A model generated the notes under the pieces. It ran no database searches and was not told the DNA's origin. It was given only the letters and a program-made list of their open reading frames with translations. This document shows, piece by piece, positions 19,688 to 29,296 of a DNA stretch of 64,000 nucleotides (the first letter of the stretch is position 1; the number at the start of each line of letters is the position of its first letter). Source of the stretch: Neobacillus cucumis (lineage in GTDB: Bacteria > Bacillota > Bacilli > Bacillales > Cytobacillaceae); assembly GCF_016908975.1 (NCBI RefSeq), contig NZ_JAFBEX010000008.1, forward strand, positions 186,001 to 250,000. The letters are read 5' to 3'. A program made the translations under genes and the position numbers.

Positions 19688-20212
19688 TTATAATTCTTTC
19701 ATGTTGGCATAATAGTTAAATTGTCCAATTAAGAGGCTTGTGACATGTGTAAACATATCAACCCGATTGACTACACCATTTGTAAAAATCCCAACCGCGC
19801 CTTCGTGTTTTCGAACATTCTTCTTTTTAGCGTAGTCATCCATGACAGGTCCTAATTCCTCTCCTGCTCTCAGCCTTACTGCCACTTCTTCAGGTAGTAG
19901 GAATCTTGCTCCTCCAGCAATCAGAGGTTCCATCCCTTGAGTTGCAAGTGCCCCCCAATTACATAGAACTAAACCGAAGCTTGTTTCCTGTACACCGCCT
20001 TCGAGACCAATCCCAATATCTCCATTTCCTTGATTCAGTGCTCCTATCGCACGATTAATCGCACCTTGAATCGTTTCTTCATCAGAAAAAGGCTGGTTGT
20101 TGACACCTGAGGGGATATCTAAAGAAATAAATTCACAAGCTTCTGTCGAAAAGCCATTTTGTACAGCCGTAATTTTTGCCGGGTTCTTTGAACCGATAAT
20201 TATTTTTTTCAT
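19688..20212 (-). CDS. DUF84-family inosine/xanthosine triphosphatase
   Basis: A 174-residue protein of the YjjX-like NTPase fold that in characterised members hydrolyses non-canonical ITP and XTP. It starts IIIGSKNPAKITAVQ, the nucleotide-binding N-terminus of the family, and contains GIGLEGGVQ and a C-terminal DMFTHVTSLLIGQF. The frame runs 74 codons further upstream, but that part is read from the inserted repeat at 20245-20372 and is GC-biased nonsense. The ATG at 20212 with GGAG eight bases upstream is the real start. It lies downstream of ytoP on the same strand, but the repeat now separates them. Confidence 0.88.
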   Translation of the reverse strand: MKKIIIGSKNPAKITAVQNGFSTEACEFISLDIPSGVNNQPFSDEETIQGAINRAIGALNQGNGDIGIGLEGGVQETSFGLVLCNWGALATQGMEPLIAGGARFLLPEEVAVRLRAGEELGPVMDDYAKKKNVRKHEGAVGIFTNGVVNRVDMFTHVTSLLIGQFNYYANMKEL

Positions 20213-20244
20213 TTTCTGTACTCCATTTCCAATTGCTCCTGGAT

Positions 20245-20372
20245 GTTGCTTTCCGCTCCAGGCGCGAGCTTTCCGCGGGCGTGCCGGGGTGCCTCCTCGT
20301 CGCATACGCTCCTGCGGGGTCTCCCCTGCCCCGTACTCCCGCAGGAGTCTCGCACCTTCCGCTCCAATCAAC
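20245..20372. repeat. MITE-like element, 128 bp, GTTG...CAATCAAC ends
   Basis: Imperfect inverted ends: a TTTCCGCTCCAGGCGC block on the left and GCACCTTCCGCTCCAATCAAC-like sequence on the right, with an inner GC-rich hairpin GCTCCTGCGGGG / CCCGCAGGAG. A relative at 49284-49988 contains a tandem array, and a minimal 55-bp copy lies at 60424-60478. No transposase is encoded. It sits between ytoP and the DUF84 gene. Confidence 0.85.
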
Positions 20373-20437
20373 AATGTTACATAAAGATTTTTAACATCGT
20401 CCAATAAAAAAAAGGGCAAAAGTGATGCCCTCATTGT

Positions 20438-21511
20438 CTAGCTGTTTGATTTAATGGCATCGACCGTTGACTGGTCACATGCCTTCACAAGCTTCACCAA
20501 TAATTCTTTAGCAGCAGCATAATCATCAATATGGATGATGGAAGCGTGTGTATGAATGTAACGAGAACAAATACCTATCACTGCACTTGGTACACCTTCA
20601 TTCGTTAAATGAACACGGCCTGCATCTGTCCCTCCCTGTGAAACAAAATATTGATATGGAATTTGATGAGTTTCCGCCATATCGAGGACAAATTCCCGCA
20701 TTCCACGGTGGGTAACCATGGTACGGTCAAGGATGCGGAGCAAAGTTCCTTTCCCTAATTGGCCAAATTCTTGTTTATCCCCTGACATATCATTGGCCGG
20801 GCTGGCATCAAGAGCAAAAAAGATATCTGGCTTAATCATGTTTGCGGCTGTTTGAGCGCCTCGTAACCCCACTTCTTCTTGAACGGTAGCACCTGAATAA
20901 AGGGTATTAGCTAATGAAACATCTTGAAGCTCCTGAAGTAATTCAATAGCCAGTCCGCAGCCATAGCGATTATCCCAAGCCTTCGCTAAAATCTTCTTTT
21001 CATTGGCCATCGGTGTAAATGGACAAATCGGCAGAATCGCTTGACCTGGTTTAATACCAATCCGTTCAGCATCCGCACGATCATCAGCGCCAATATCAAT
21101 CAACATATTCTTGATTTCCATTGGTTTATTTCGTTTTGATTCATCTAATAAATGCGGTGGAATGGAGCCAACCACACCAATAACCGGACCAGTTTTAGTG
21201 ATAATTTGGACACGCTGGGCGAGAAGGACTTGACTCCACCATCCGCCAAGTGGTTGAAAGCGAATCATACCATTTTCAGTAATGGCCGTTACCATAAACC
21301 CCACTTCATCCATATGCCCTGCAACCATAACGGTAGGTCCTTGTGGATTGCCCTTCTTCACACCAAAGATACTGCCCAACTTATCCTGGACAATTTCATC
21401 TGAATATAAGGCCAGCTGCTCTCTCATGAAATTTCTAACTAAATGCTCATTCCCAGGTGCCCCTGGCAGCTCTGTTAATGTTTGAAAAAGCTTTAAAGTT
21501 TGTTCATTCAT
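20438..21511 (-). CDS. ytoP: YtoP, M42-family (glutamyl/leucyl) aminopeptidase
   Basis: A 357-residue co-catalytic metallo-aminopeptidase of the M42 family, cytoplasmic, removing N-terminal residues from peptides. Metal ligands are visible in AGHMDEVG (His66), [18 protein letters not shown] (catalytic Glu and metal Glu), [10 protein letters not shown] and the late IHTHAS. The ATG follows AAAGGAG. The family usually forms large tetrahedral complexes. Its stop lies 65 bp from the repeat that separates it from the DUF84 gene. Confidence 0.93.
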   Translation of the reverse strand: MNEQTLKLFQTLTELPGAPGNEHLVRNFMREQLALYSDEIVQDKLGSIFGVKKGNPQGPTVMVAGHMDEVGFMVTAITENGMIRFQPLGGWWSQVLLAQRVQIITKTGPVIGVVGSIPPHLLDESKRNKPMEIKNMLIDIGADDRADAERIGIKPGQAILPICPFTPMANEKKILAKAWDNRYGCGLAIELLQELQDVSLANTLYSGATVQEEVGLRGAQTAANMIKPDIFFALDASPANDMSGDKQEFGQLGKGTLLRILDRTMVTHRGMREFVLDMAETHQIPYQYFVSQGGTDAGRVHLTNEGVPSAVIGICSRYIHTHASIIHIDDYAAAKELLVKLVKACDQSTVDAIKSNS

Positions 21512-21735
21512 TTTTTTACTCCTTTATGTATTACTTTTTAACTCCTGCTCCCTTAGAGCACATAACCCTTCTAACATTCTAGATGCAGATGACGTTTTCC
21601 AGTTTTATTTTACCGATTATTTTCTTTTGTTACCAATCATTCATTTCATACAGTCATATTATATTCTTAACTATAAATACGATATACTTAAAGAAGATCT
21701 TTTTAGCAATCTTTTCCCACTTTGGAGGTGGATAT

Positions 21736-22065
21736 ATGAACTGGAAGTCTTTTTTCTTAGGTGCAGCGGTTGGAATGGCTAGTGGTTATCTGACCAAGGA
21801 AATCCTTAGCCAAAACACAAAAGTAACGCCTGAAAAGGTGTTGGGGCTGGTAAAAAAACAATTTAGACAACACGGACCTATTAGCGGCTCATGGATCCAT
21901 ATGACGGCAGAGCCCTATGTAAAAAACCATTTGACGTATGATGTGTATAAGGGTGGAATCTCGCGAAATAATCAAGGAATAAACCAGCAATTTGAATTTA
22001 TTGCCGACGCTAAGACCGGAACATTAATAGAGGTAAACCCTTTTTCAAATGAACAAAGTGTATAG
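21736..22065 (+). CDS. ytzB: YtzB, small PepSY-like protein
   Basis: A 109-residue protein with a short hydrophobic N-terminus (NWKSFFLGAAVGMASGYLTKEIL) and a PepSY-like C-terminal region (FEFIADAKTGTLIEV). The reading frame is open for 51 codons upstream, but GGAGGTGGATAT directly precedes the ATG at 21736, and the length fits the family. Its function is unknown. It lies between the leftward ytoP and a dispersed repeat. Confidence 0.85.
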   Translation: MNWKSFFLGAAVGMASGYLTKEILSQNTKVTPEKVLGLVKKQFRQHGPISGSWIHMTAEPYVKNHLTYDVYKGGISRNNQGINQQFEFIADAKTGTLIEVNPFSNEQSV

Positions 22066-22215
22066 GAACAAAAGCGTAAGCGCCCGTTAAGCGACGTATG
22101 GACTGGAGCCCATCGACTGAGATAAAGGAAACACGGAGAGCGACAACGATTCGATGTTGACTTATCGTAGGGAGATAGGATAAGTACACTAGTCGCTGAG
22201 CGCTGGAGCTGGACG
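22066..22215. repeat. Dispersed palindromic element (type with GACTGAGATAAAGG core)
   Basis: Starts GAACAAAAGCGTAAGCGCC, ends GAGCGCTGGAGCTGGACG. The core ATCGACTGAGATAAAGGAAA and TTGACTTATCGTAGGG are shared with 56691-56830. The outer blocks are shared with the elements at 29, 33, 40 and 48 kb. It starts immediately after the ytzB stop. Confidence 0.85.
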
Positions 22216-22272
22216 TGTCAATACCAGTAAAAAAAGTTATGCACGAGTACTAATCCTATTTGCTAGGCCATA

Positions 22273-22307
22273 TAACAGCCGCATCCAAATAAGGATACGG
22301 CTTTTTC
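22273..22307. terminator. Terminator between ytzB and ytnP
   Basis: AGCCGCATCC / GGATACGGCT stem (one mismatch) with T and A runs on either side, suitable for both convergent genes. Confidence 0.75.
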
Positions 22308-22311
22308 TTCT

Positions 22312-23154
22312 CTACGGTTGTCTATTTATAGTTGCAGTGATTTGCTTACCGTCTGCATCCCATTTTACCGCTCTGTAAAATGCATCATGATAAAAGGTAA
22401 ACCAAGCATTTTTCGCGAGCCCTAAGCTAAGCCACTTTTGCTTAGCTGCAATGGAAGTCATCGGGTAGTCGTCATATGCCATGACCCATAACACGTTTTG
22501 ATGAGCGTGTGTGGGCATAAGGTCGGCCATATGAATAAGCACTTCTCCCCCATCCTCAATATGGAGAATCGAATGTCCATCACTATGCCCGCCGGTATGA
22601 ATCATGGTTATGTTTCCAAGTTCCCATTTTTCTTTAAAGGGAATAACCTGTGTTTCGACTGCCTCCCAGTTTTCCTTCCAATATGTATTTTTCGAACGAA
22701 TATTGGGTCTTCTCATTTCGTCCCATTCCACTTGGGAAGTGATAATTTGGGCATTAGGAAAGACTGAGGCATACTTTCCATCTACAAGTTTGGTTAGTCC
22801 ACAGGCATGGTCAAAATGCAAATGGGTCATTAAAACATAATCTATATCCTCAGGTGTTAGCTCCAGCTGTTCTAATGATTTCACTATCTCAGATTCTTTT
22901 GTAACCCCATAGTTTCGTAATTGTTTTTCCGTTAATTTACCTGCTCCCAAACCGGATTCCACCAATATATTTTTCCCATTCATTTGAATGAAAATTGGGT
23001 CTGTTAGACATTCAATTTGATTTTTCTCATTTGCCGGATATTTTTTGGACCATAATCCTTTGGGGACAACTCCAAACATAGCCCCGCCGTCCAGATAGGT
23101 AACTCCACCAGATAACCATGTAAGCGAAACATTTCCGATATTTAACGATTCCAT
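22312..23154 (-). CDS. ytnP: YtnP, metallo-beta-lactamase-fold hydrolase (quorum-quenching lactonase family)
   Basis: A 280-residue zinc hydrolase with the metal-binding HLHFDHACG (His111, His113, Asp115, His116) and further ligands in GGHSDGHS and the DL and H residues downstream. YtnP of B. subtilis is a reported lactonase that inactivates signalling lactones; activity here is inferred. The ATG at 23154 follows GGGGGAG. It converges on ytzB. Confidence 0.88.
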   Translation of the reverse strand: MESLNIGNVSLTWLSGGVTYLDGGAMFGVVPKGLWSKKYPANEKNQIECLTDPIFIQMNGKNILVESGLGAGKLTEKQLRNYGVTKESEIVKSLEQLELTPEDIDYVLMTHLHFDHACGLTKLVDGKYASVFPNAQIITSQVEWDEMRRPNIRSKNTYWKENWEAVETQVIPFKEKWELGNITMIHTGGHSDGHSILHIEDGGEVLIHMADLMPTHAHQNVLWVMAYDDYPMTSIAAKQKWLSLGLAKNAWFTFYHDAFYRAVKWDADGKQITATINRQP

Positions 23155-23206
23155 TCCATCTCCCCCTTTTAATTTATATTAGCATTATCTAGATTTTGGA
23201 TAAAAT

Positions 23207-23240
23207 AAAAAAGACAGCATCCATAAAGGAAACTGTCAAT
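23207..23240 (-). terminator. trmB terminator
   Basis: GACAGTTTCC / GGATGCTGTC stem followed by TTTTTT on the minus strand. Confidence 0.75.
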
Positions 23241-23247
23241 AATACGT

Positions 23248-23889
23248 TTAGTTTTGATATTTTACTTCACATCGGTAAATCCGGTGTCCTTGTTCCGAAA
23301 ATTTTTGTTCATATTCGGTCATGACGTTGCCTTCATACTCACTTTTATGAAAATCAAGACTTACATATTTCAATAATAAGCCATAAGCGGAAAAGCTCAT
23401 GAGAGAGTACTCAAATAATCCCTGATTATCGGTTTTAAAATGAATCTCCCCGCCATCGACCAATATATTTTCATAAAGGCTCAAGAAATCCTTATACGTT
23501 AATCTTCTTTTTTCATGACGGGACTTTGGCCATGGATCGGAAAAATTCAAATAAACGCGGTCCACGTCATTTTTTGTAAAGTACTTATCTAATTCGGCAG
23601 CATTTACATTTAGCAGCTTAAGATTTGGTAAATCAGCTTCAATTAGTCGATCTAATGCAGCCACAATGACGCTGTCGTAAAGCTCAATTCCAATATAATT
23701 AATATCCGGATTGGCTTTAGCCATTCCCGTTACAAATTGACCTTTTCCTGTGCCTACCTCAATATGCAGCGGCTGGTCTTTTTCGAAAGCCTCATGCCAC
23801 TTTCCCTTAAAACTTTCTGGGTTGGCAACTACAAATTGTGGATGCTGCTCTAGTTTGTCCTTTGCCCAAGGTTTATGTCTAAGTCTCAT
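23248..23889 (-). CDS. trmB: tRNA (guanine-N7-)-methyltransferase
   Basis: A 213-residue SAM-dependent enzyme that forms m7G46 in tRNA. The SAM motif [10 protein letters not shown] is near residues 41-50, followed by [11 protein letters not shown], and the catalytic region contains [17 protein letters not shown], the TrmB signature. The ATG at 23889 follows TTAGGAGTGTCAG. Its length is normal. Confidence 0.96.
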   Translation of the reverse strand: MRLRHKPWAKDKLEQHPQFVVANPESFKGKWHEAFEKDQPLHIEVGTGKGQFVTGMAKANPDINYIGIELYDSVIVAALDRLIEADLPNLKLLNVNAAELDKYFTKNDVDRVYLNFSDPWPKSRHEKRRLTYKDFLSLYENILVDGGEIHFKTDNQGLFEYSLMSFSAYGLLLKYVSLDFHKSEYEGNVMTEYEQKFSEQGHRIYRCEVKYQN

Positions 23890-24050
23890 TCTGACACTCC
23901 TAAAAAACGTTATCCTTCAAAACATACCATGCAATACTTTTTCATGCAAGTCAAACTAAATGGAAATAAGGTTTACGCATAAACAAAAAAAGAATCCACA
24001 ACCTAACTGTGAATTCCTTTTTCTATTTCCACTTGAAAGGATGTGCTTTT

Positions 24051-24329
24051 ATGCCATTAAGTCATGGTGACCAAGTTACACTGTTAAAAGATATACTAAA
24101 CAATCATCAAACGGATTGCTGTGGGTCTGTTTCAGAATGTGAACAATTAGAGCGTTTAGTGAAATCACTTATGGTTAACACCCAAATTGATACAAACGTC
24201 AAAAATATCTTACAGGAAGTATATCAATACAGTCAACATGGTTCCCAAACAACAGATTTAGATCAGCATATTCAATCTAATCAAGAAAATCTTTCTCAAT
24301 GGGTCAACGATATTAACCAATTTTCTTAA
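24051..24329 (+). CDS. ytzH: YtzH-like protein
   Basis: A 92-residue acidic and Gln-rich protein of the Bacillus YtzH family, function unknown. It has a conserved SHGDQVTLLKDIL N-terminus and two adjacent Cys residues (TDCCGSVSECEQ). The ATG at 24051 is preferred to the longer frame start because GAAAGGATGTGC precedes it. Its stop codon is adjacent to the stop of the convergent ytmP, with no room for a terminator between them. Confidence 0.85.
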   Translation: MPLSHGDQVTLLKDILNNHQTDCCGSVSECEQLERLVKSLMVNTQIDTNVKNILQEVYQYSQHGSQTTDLDQHIQSNQENLSQWVNDINQFS

Positions 24330-25103
24330 TTAGAGGATATTTCGCAAGAAAACAATCCATTTATTCATTTCTTCAAAACGGTTTTTATTTTTATACCATT
24401 GAATGGATGAAAGTGTTTGAATGGTCACATACCATTTCATTCTTAGTTTCAGATTTTCGGTAAGCTCCTTACCATAAAGCTTTAACCAGTCCTCCCAATT
24501 TTCTTCTGGGATGTACCAGTAAAGCAGTAAACCTAAATCAATGGCTGGGTCGGAAATCATCGCACCATCCCAATCAATCAAATACAACTGGTTGTCTTCT
24601 GCAAGCAGCCAGTTGTTATGGTTGACATCTCCATGACAAACCACTTTCTCATCACAGTTAACATTTAAGGCTTCCTCTTTAAGGAATTGTATCGCTTTTT
24701 GCGATTCAGGTAACGCGAGTACCTCTTTATCTAATTCCTTTAGAACCGACTGTAAAATAGGCTCAGGGTTTACAGGCGAATTCTCTATTCGGCTTAACAT
24801 TCCAAGCATTGGTTCAGAACAGTGGATTTTCTTAAGCAATCTTGCAACACTTTCTTGGTTCATTTCTGAGGGATTTAACTCCCGGCCAGGTAGCCATTGC
24901 TGCGCTGTTATTACATCCCCGTTTTCCAATCGTTTTGTCCATACAAGCTTTGGGACAATCCCTTCTGCTGATAACACTGCAAGGAATGGAGAGGAATTTC
25001 GCTTTAAAAATAGCCTTTGATCTTGGTATTCTGCATAAAAGGCTTCTCCAGTTTTGCCTCCAGCTGGAGTAATCTCCCACTCTTGTCCTAGTAAATGTTC
25101 CAA
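24330..25103 (-). CDS. ytmP: YtmP, aminoglycoside-phosphotransferase-like kinase
   Basis: A 257-residue protein with the APH/choline-kinase fold. The catalytic loop is CHGDVNHNNWLL and the Mg-binding motif LIDWDGAMISDPAIDLG. The substrate is unknown; homologues are called putative phosphotransferases, and this is not evidence of antibiotic resistance. TTG start at 25103 behind GAAGGTGAG. Its end abuts ytzH tail to tail. Confidence 0.88.
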   Translation of the reverse strand: MEHLLGQEWEITPAGGKTGEAFYAEYQDQRLFLKRNSSPFLAVLSAEGIVPKLVWTKRLENGDVITAQQWLPGRELNPSEMNQESVARLLKKIHCSEPMLGMLSRIENSPVNPEPILQSVLKELDKEVLALPESQKAIQFLKEEALNVNCDEKVVCHGDVNHNNWLLAEDNQLYLIDWDGAMISDPAIDLGLLLYWYIPEENWEDWLKLYGKELTENLKLRMKWYVTIQTLSSIQWYKNKNRFEEMNKWIVFLRNIL

Positions 25104-25227
25104 AATTGCTCACCTTCAATTTATGCCGTTCTAATGGGCTTATTCCTCTAATAATAAAAGAGGTAAAACCTGTGTTGCCGGAAGGTCTAGTAACCACAAT
25201 TATCACAAAAGCACTTTTTTATAAATA

Positions 25228-25256
25228 AAAAAAAGCTATTGAACCATTGCACACAA
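25228..25256 (-). terminator. amyX terminator
   Basis: GCTATTG / CAATAGC stem followed by a run of T residues on the minus strand. Confidence 0.75.
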
Positions 25257-25315
25257 TAGCCATCTTAATAAATTTTATCTCCTATTCCCTTTTTTCGTCA
25301 AGTAATCTTGAAAAA

Positions 25316-27451
25316 CTATTTTTTTAGCAAAACATTTAAAGAAACTGGTTCCAAGATATATTCGGGTGCCTTTTTGAATTCTTTCGCCGTTAATCCTGCA
25401 AACTGGTGGTTTGCTAAAATCCCCCATTCCCCTTCAGGAAGCGTCATCGGCTGTGTTTGAGAAGAAGGGTTGATAACAAGAATGACTTCCTGACCAGAAA
25501 ATTGATACAAACATCCAATCATTGGTGAGGGGAGGATCAGTTCTTGTGTGTGAGAACGAATTTCTTCCGAGGTGCGCATCCGAAAACAACTAAACTTCTG
25601 ACGGATTTGAATCAGCCCTTGAATATACTCTACATTTGCCTTGAAGGTCATTTTTCGTTCCCAATCGAGCTGATTAACAGTATCTAATGAACGATAGCTA
25701 TTTCCATCACCATGCTTTGTTCGAAAAAACTCCTGCCCACTGTGAAGAAAAGGGATCCCTTGTGATAACAGAACGATTCCTGTTGCAAGACGATGGTATT
25801 TTTCTCGAATCAATTGCCCCATGTCTGAATAGCAGCCTTCAAGTTTATCCCATAGTGTATGGTTATCGTGACATTCTACATAATTGACGGATTGAGATGG
25901 TTGATTAAAAAGTCGAGTTCCCTTTTTGGTAAAGCCAATACTGCCGGTTAAAACCTCCATTGCGGCATCAACCAAATGCTCATTTCCTAAAGCATATCCT
26001 TTATCAAACAAATTAAAAGTGCTTCCTTTAATCGTATCTCTAAATTTATCATTAAACTGTCCAATTTGTGGAATCTTTGCTTGATTAGCAATGGTTGCCT
26101 TTTGTGCTGCAGGTAAAGGGGTATTCAGGTTCCATCCTTCGCCAATAATCAGGACTCCATCAGCAAGACTGTCACAAGTCTTTTTCACTTCATTCATAGT
26201 AGTTACATCTAGAATCCCCATCAAATCAAATCTAAAACCATCAATATGGTATTCCTCCAGCCAAAACATGACGGAATCAAGGATAAATTTCCGTACCATT
26301 CTTCGTTCTGAAGCCACATCATTCCCAACTCCGGTTCCGTTTGAGGGTAAACCAATTTCATTATGACGGAAGTAATAGCCTGGAACGATTTTTTCAAAAG
26401 AGGATTGTTCACGAATATAGACATGATTAAACACGACATCCATAATGACTCGAAGCCCCATGCTGTGAATTTGATCAATTAATTTTTTTAACTCGTTGAT
26501 TCGGGAATATGGATTGGATGGGTCGGTTGCATAGCTTCCCTCTGGAGCGTTAAAATGAAGTGGATTGTATCCCCAGTTATACTGTTTTGATGGATTTAAT
26601 TCATCCACACCGGCAAAATCATTAAACGGGAGGAATTCCAGATGAGTTACTCCTAAATCTTTTACATAGGTTAAGCCTGTCGGTTCACCATCCTTCCCCT
26701 TGGTATTTAATTCCCCAGCCCCTAAATATAACCCCTTATGCTTAACACCGCTTCCCTGATGAATCGTAAAATCACGTATATGGGTTTCATAAATAATGGC
26801 ATCCACTGGGTTTTCGAATGGAGGTAAGTTTGGTCTTGGTCTGCCAGTCTTTTCAAGTTTCACGATGACCCCTTGCTCTCCATTGGGAGTTACAGCCTTA
26901 GCATATGGGTCTACCGCGTCACGCCACTCTTGATTAACCAGTACAAGAAAGCTGTATTGATAATACTCCAAATCACGGTTAAGAGATATGGACCAAACGC
27001 CATTATGTTCGCGCTTCATTTTTATAATTTCTGAATAGCCATTAGCTGGGGAGCGCAATTTTAACTTAACCCCTGTTGCGGTGGGTGCCCATAGTTTAAA
27101 ACAGGTTTGGCCAGTAGGAAAGGTTACCCCTAGGTCATCCCCTTCATAATAAAATTGTTGATCAAATTGTTCAGTGCGGATGACTGCCCCTATTTGTAAT
27201 TCCGTTTTCCCACCATGCTCATCAAAAATCCAATAGGGCTTTCCAAAGGAAAATTCCCCTTCAAACTGACAAATATATTTATTGTAATCCTCAATCTCCG
27301 TCTTATCTAAAATCTCTAACGATGTCTTTGCAGCATCTGCTGCCATGAAAAACAATGAGGATAGTCCATGATGATATGAATAGGGAAGAAGAATAGTGAC
27401 GATGTTCATTTCATCTAAGTAAGCAAAAAAATTCCTGTTAATAGAATTCAT
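25316..27451 (-). CDS. amyX: Type I pullulanase
   Basis: A 711-residue GH13 debranching enzyme that cleaves alpha-1,6 bonds in pullulan and glycogen-like glucans. An N-terminal CBM48-like region (FKLWAPTATGVKLKL) precedes the catalytic barrel with the type I motif YNWGYNP, the nucleophile Asp409 in FRFDLMG, the acid Glu438 in IIGEGWN, and VECHDNH. There is no signal peptide, so it is intracellular. The ATG lies 14 bases inside the 3' end of ytlR and uses GGAGAGGG within that gene, indicating one operon and translational coupling. Confidence 0.96.
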   Translation of the reverse strand: MNSINRNFFAYLDEMNIVTILLPYSYHHGLSSLFFMAADAAKTSLEILDKTEIEDYNKYICQFEGEFSFGKPYWIFDEHGGKTELQIGAVIRTEQFDQQFYYEGDDLGVTFPTGQTCFKLWAPTATGVKLKLRSPANGYSEIIKMKREHNGVWSISLNRDLEYYQYSFLVLVNQEWRDAVDPYAKAVTPNGEQGVIVKLEKTGRPRPNLPPFENPVDAIIYETHIRDFTIHQGSGVKHKGLYLGAGELNTKGKDGEPTGLTYVKDLGVTHLEFLPFNDFAGVDELNPSKQYNWGYNPLHFNAPEGSYATDPSNPYSRINELKKLIDQIHSMGLRVIMDVVFNHVYIREQSSFEKIVPGYYFRHNEIGLPSNGTGVGNDVASERRMVRKFILDSVMFWLEEYHIDGFRFDLMGILDVTTMNEVKKTCDSLADGVLIIGEGWNLNTPLPAAQKATIANQAKIPQIGQFNDKFRDTIKGSTFNLFDKGYALGNEHLVDAAMEVLTGSIGFTKKGTRLFNQPSQSVNYVECHDNHTLWDKLEGCYSDMGQLIREKYHRLATGIVLLSQGIPFLHSGQEFFRTKHGDGNSYRSLDTVNQLDWERKMTFKANVEYIQGLIQIRQKFSCFRMRTSEEIRSHTQELILPSPMIGCLYQFSGQEVILVINPSSQTQPMTLPEGEWGILANHQFAGLTAKEFKKAPEYILEPVSLNVLLKK

Positions 27452-28421
27452 TCGATTCCCTCTCCTTCAAATCAGCTTCTTCCTTCCCTTGGCTTCTAGA
27501 TAACACCTCTAAGGCTTTCGCTTGAAGGTGAATCGAAAGTGGGGTAAATCCGATATGTTCTCCGTCTGCATGGACATATTGTGTTCTCGATGATTGAATG
27601 GTAATATTTTTCCCCCTAAAAGTTTTTACTTCCTTAAAATGTATATGCCTTCCCCAAAACACACTAAGGAAAACCATTAAAAGCTTCCATCTTGGTAATT
27701 GGTGGACAATTGTAATATCAAAAAGACCGTCATCCGGCTCTGCTTCCGGTGATATTTTCATTCCACCGCCATAAAACGGCTGGTTGGAAACAGTTACAAA
27801 CCATGTTTGTTCAAATATATGCTTATTCCCGTCAATTGATAAATCAAATGTTGCAGTTTTATAGGTAAATACAGTTTTTAATAGAAAAAAGACATAAACC
27901 AGCCTTCCTAAGGACCATTTATTTAACCATGCTTTTATTCGAGATTGGTTTGCTTCATAAGAAATAATGGCATCAAAACCTGCACCGAGATTATTAATAA
28001 AATAATGTTCCTTTTTTTCATTGATCACCGCTTTACCGATATCGATTTTACGCCCTGGCTGCTTTTGCAAGCGCAGAATAACTTTTAGAGCTTCTATTGG
28101 ATCGATTGGAATAAGAAACCCTCTAGAAAAGTCATTTCCTGAACCACCAGGTATAAATCCAAGAGGAATTTTTTGATCATGAGCAATCCCATTAAGCACT
28201 TCATGAAGGGTTCCGTCTCCACCTACCGCAATTATGAGCTTTTCCTGTTGATTTTTCTCGGCAATCTGTTTGGCAAGGGACTGAGCATGACCAGGATATT
28301 CAGTAAAAAAAGCTAGATAGTGGATCTGCTCCAGCTTCAGTTTTGACTCTACTTCTTTCCATACATTTAAACAGTAACCATTTCTAGCGTTAGGATTAAT
28401 GATAAAATAAATTTGTTTCAT
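27438..28421 (-). CDS. ytlR: YtlR, diacylglycerol-kinase-family lipid kinase
   Basis: A 327-residue lipid kinase of the DagK/YegS family. GGDGTLHEVLNG at 67-78 is the ATP-binding signature, with FIPGGSGNDFSRG following, and a C-terminal substrate domain. The substrate could be diacylglycerol or a related lipid. The ATG at 28421 follows AAAGGTGGGT; a GTG three codons upstream is less likely. It overlaps amyX by 14 bases and follows thpR by 25 bases. Confidence 0.9.
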   Translation of the reverse strand: MKQIYFIINPNARNGYCLNVWKEVESKLKLEQIHYLAFFTEYPGHAQSLAKQIAEKNQQEKLIIAVGGDGTLHEVLNGIAHDQKIPLGFIPGGSGNDFSRGFLIPIDPIEALKVILRLQKQPGRKIDIGKAVINEKKEHYFINNLGAGFDAIISYEANQSRIKAWLNKWSLGRLVYVFFLLKTVFTYKTATFDLSIDGNKHIFEQTWFVTVSNQPFYGGGMKISPEAEPDDGLFDITIVHQLPRWKLLMVFLSVFWGRHIHFKEVKTFRGKNITIQSSRTQYVHADGEHIGFTPLSIHLQAKALEVLSRSQGKEEADLKERESNEFY

Positions 28422-28446
28422 ATGACCCACCTTTACATTCCAACTT

Positions 28447-29016
28447 CTATGATTTCAATGGGAATATGGTGACTGCTTCATATTTTGGCGTTTGGTTGAG
28501 ATGTGTTTGATACACTACCACATCTTTCGCTTGGAAAGGTAATGGTTCCGGCTGCAATCCATGCCAAACATTTAATAAATCAGTTTGAAATTCCCCCGTT
28601 CCCTTCCACTTCCTAGCTAAGGTAATATGAGGCCTAAATGGTCGAGTTTCTAGTACAAATCCTGCCTTCAGACATGCTTGAAATACTTTTTTTCTACTAT
28701 TTATCAATTCTTCACTATTCTCTGTATCAGCCCAAAAGACTCGGGGAGAATCTTCCTTCCCGAAAAAACCTAGTTTGTTTATTTTTAATGTAAATGACTC
28801 TTCACTATGTAATGCCTCTTTAACATACGTTTCAGCCAACTTAAGTTTCTCTGGTTCTGCCGCTCCTAAAAAAGCTAAAGTGATATGTAAATCCATAGGA
28901 TGCACCCACCGGCTGAAAGGAAGTGTTTCTTGTAATTTTTCAAGATGATTCTTCATAATCCGTTTTGTTTCTTCAGGGATTCTTACAGCGAAGAAAAAAT
29001 GGGGTTGTTGATTCAT
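28447..29016 (-). CDS. thpR: RNA 2',3'-cyclic phosphodiesterase
   Basis: A 189-residue 2H phosphoesterase (LigT/ThpR, B. subtilis YtlP) with its two catalytic HxT motifs: HIT at 44-46 (DLHITLAFLG) and HIT at 130-132 (RPHITLAR). It opens 2',3'-cyclic phosphates on RNA. The length is typical. It is the first gene of the thpR-ytlR-amyX operon; the ribosome-binding site (AAAGGATTGTGATGATGA) is somewhat distant from the ATG at 29016. Confidence 0.93.
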   Translation of the reverse strand: MNQQPHFFFAVRIPEETKRIMKNHLEKLQETLPFSRWVHPMDLHITLAFLGAAEPEKLKLAETYVKEALHSEESFTLKINKLGFFGKEDSPRVFWADTENSEELINSRKKVFQACLKAGFVLETRPFRPHITLARKWKGTGEFQTDLLNVWHGLQPEPLPFQAKDVVVYQTHLNQTPKYEAVTIFPLKS

Positions 29017-29131
29017 TCATCATCACAATCCTTTTTTTAATTTTAATCTATTTTGACCCAATTGTACCTACAATCAAACCGGTAATTAGGCGATATTTTT
29101 TACATTGTGTATTATTTTCTTTATGATAATA

Positions 29132-29259
29132 GAAAAGCGGAAGCGCCTTGACCAGGGGCGCAAGGCTACAGACGAGCCGGCGAGAAGGCTGCACTTTAGC
29201 CTGCTTGACGGATTGGCTGTAGACCTCTGAGCCCCTAGGCGCTGAAGCTGGACAATTCT
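29132..29259. repeat. Dispersed palindromic element (GCGCTGAAGCTGGACAATTCT end)
   Basis: Starts GAAAAGCGGAAGCGCCTTG and ends TAGGCGCTGAAGCTGGACAA, inverted relative to each other, with an inner hairpin AGAAGGCTGCACTTTAGCCTG. It shares both ends with the copies at 33, 40 and 48 kb and lies in the divergent thpR-ytkP gap. Confidence 0.85.
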
Positions 29260-29296
29260 AAAAGTCTTAAAATTACGTTTAGAAGGGAAAGCCCAA

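Noticed and set aside
20213..20434. N-terminal extension of the DUF84 protein
   Set aside because: It is translated from the inserted repeat; the family starts at the ATG at 20212, which has a good ribosome-binding site.
24330..25103. Aminoglycoside resistance gene
   Set aside because: The kinase fold is shared, but the position and sequence match the core gene ytmP, whose substrate is unknown.
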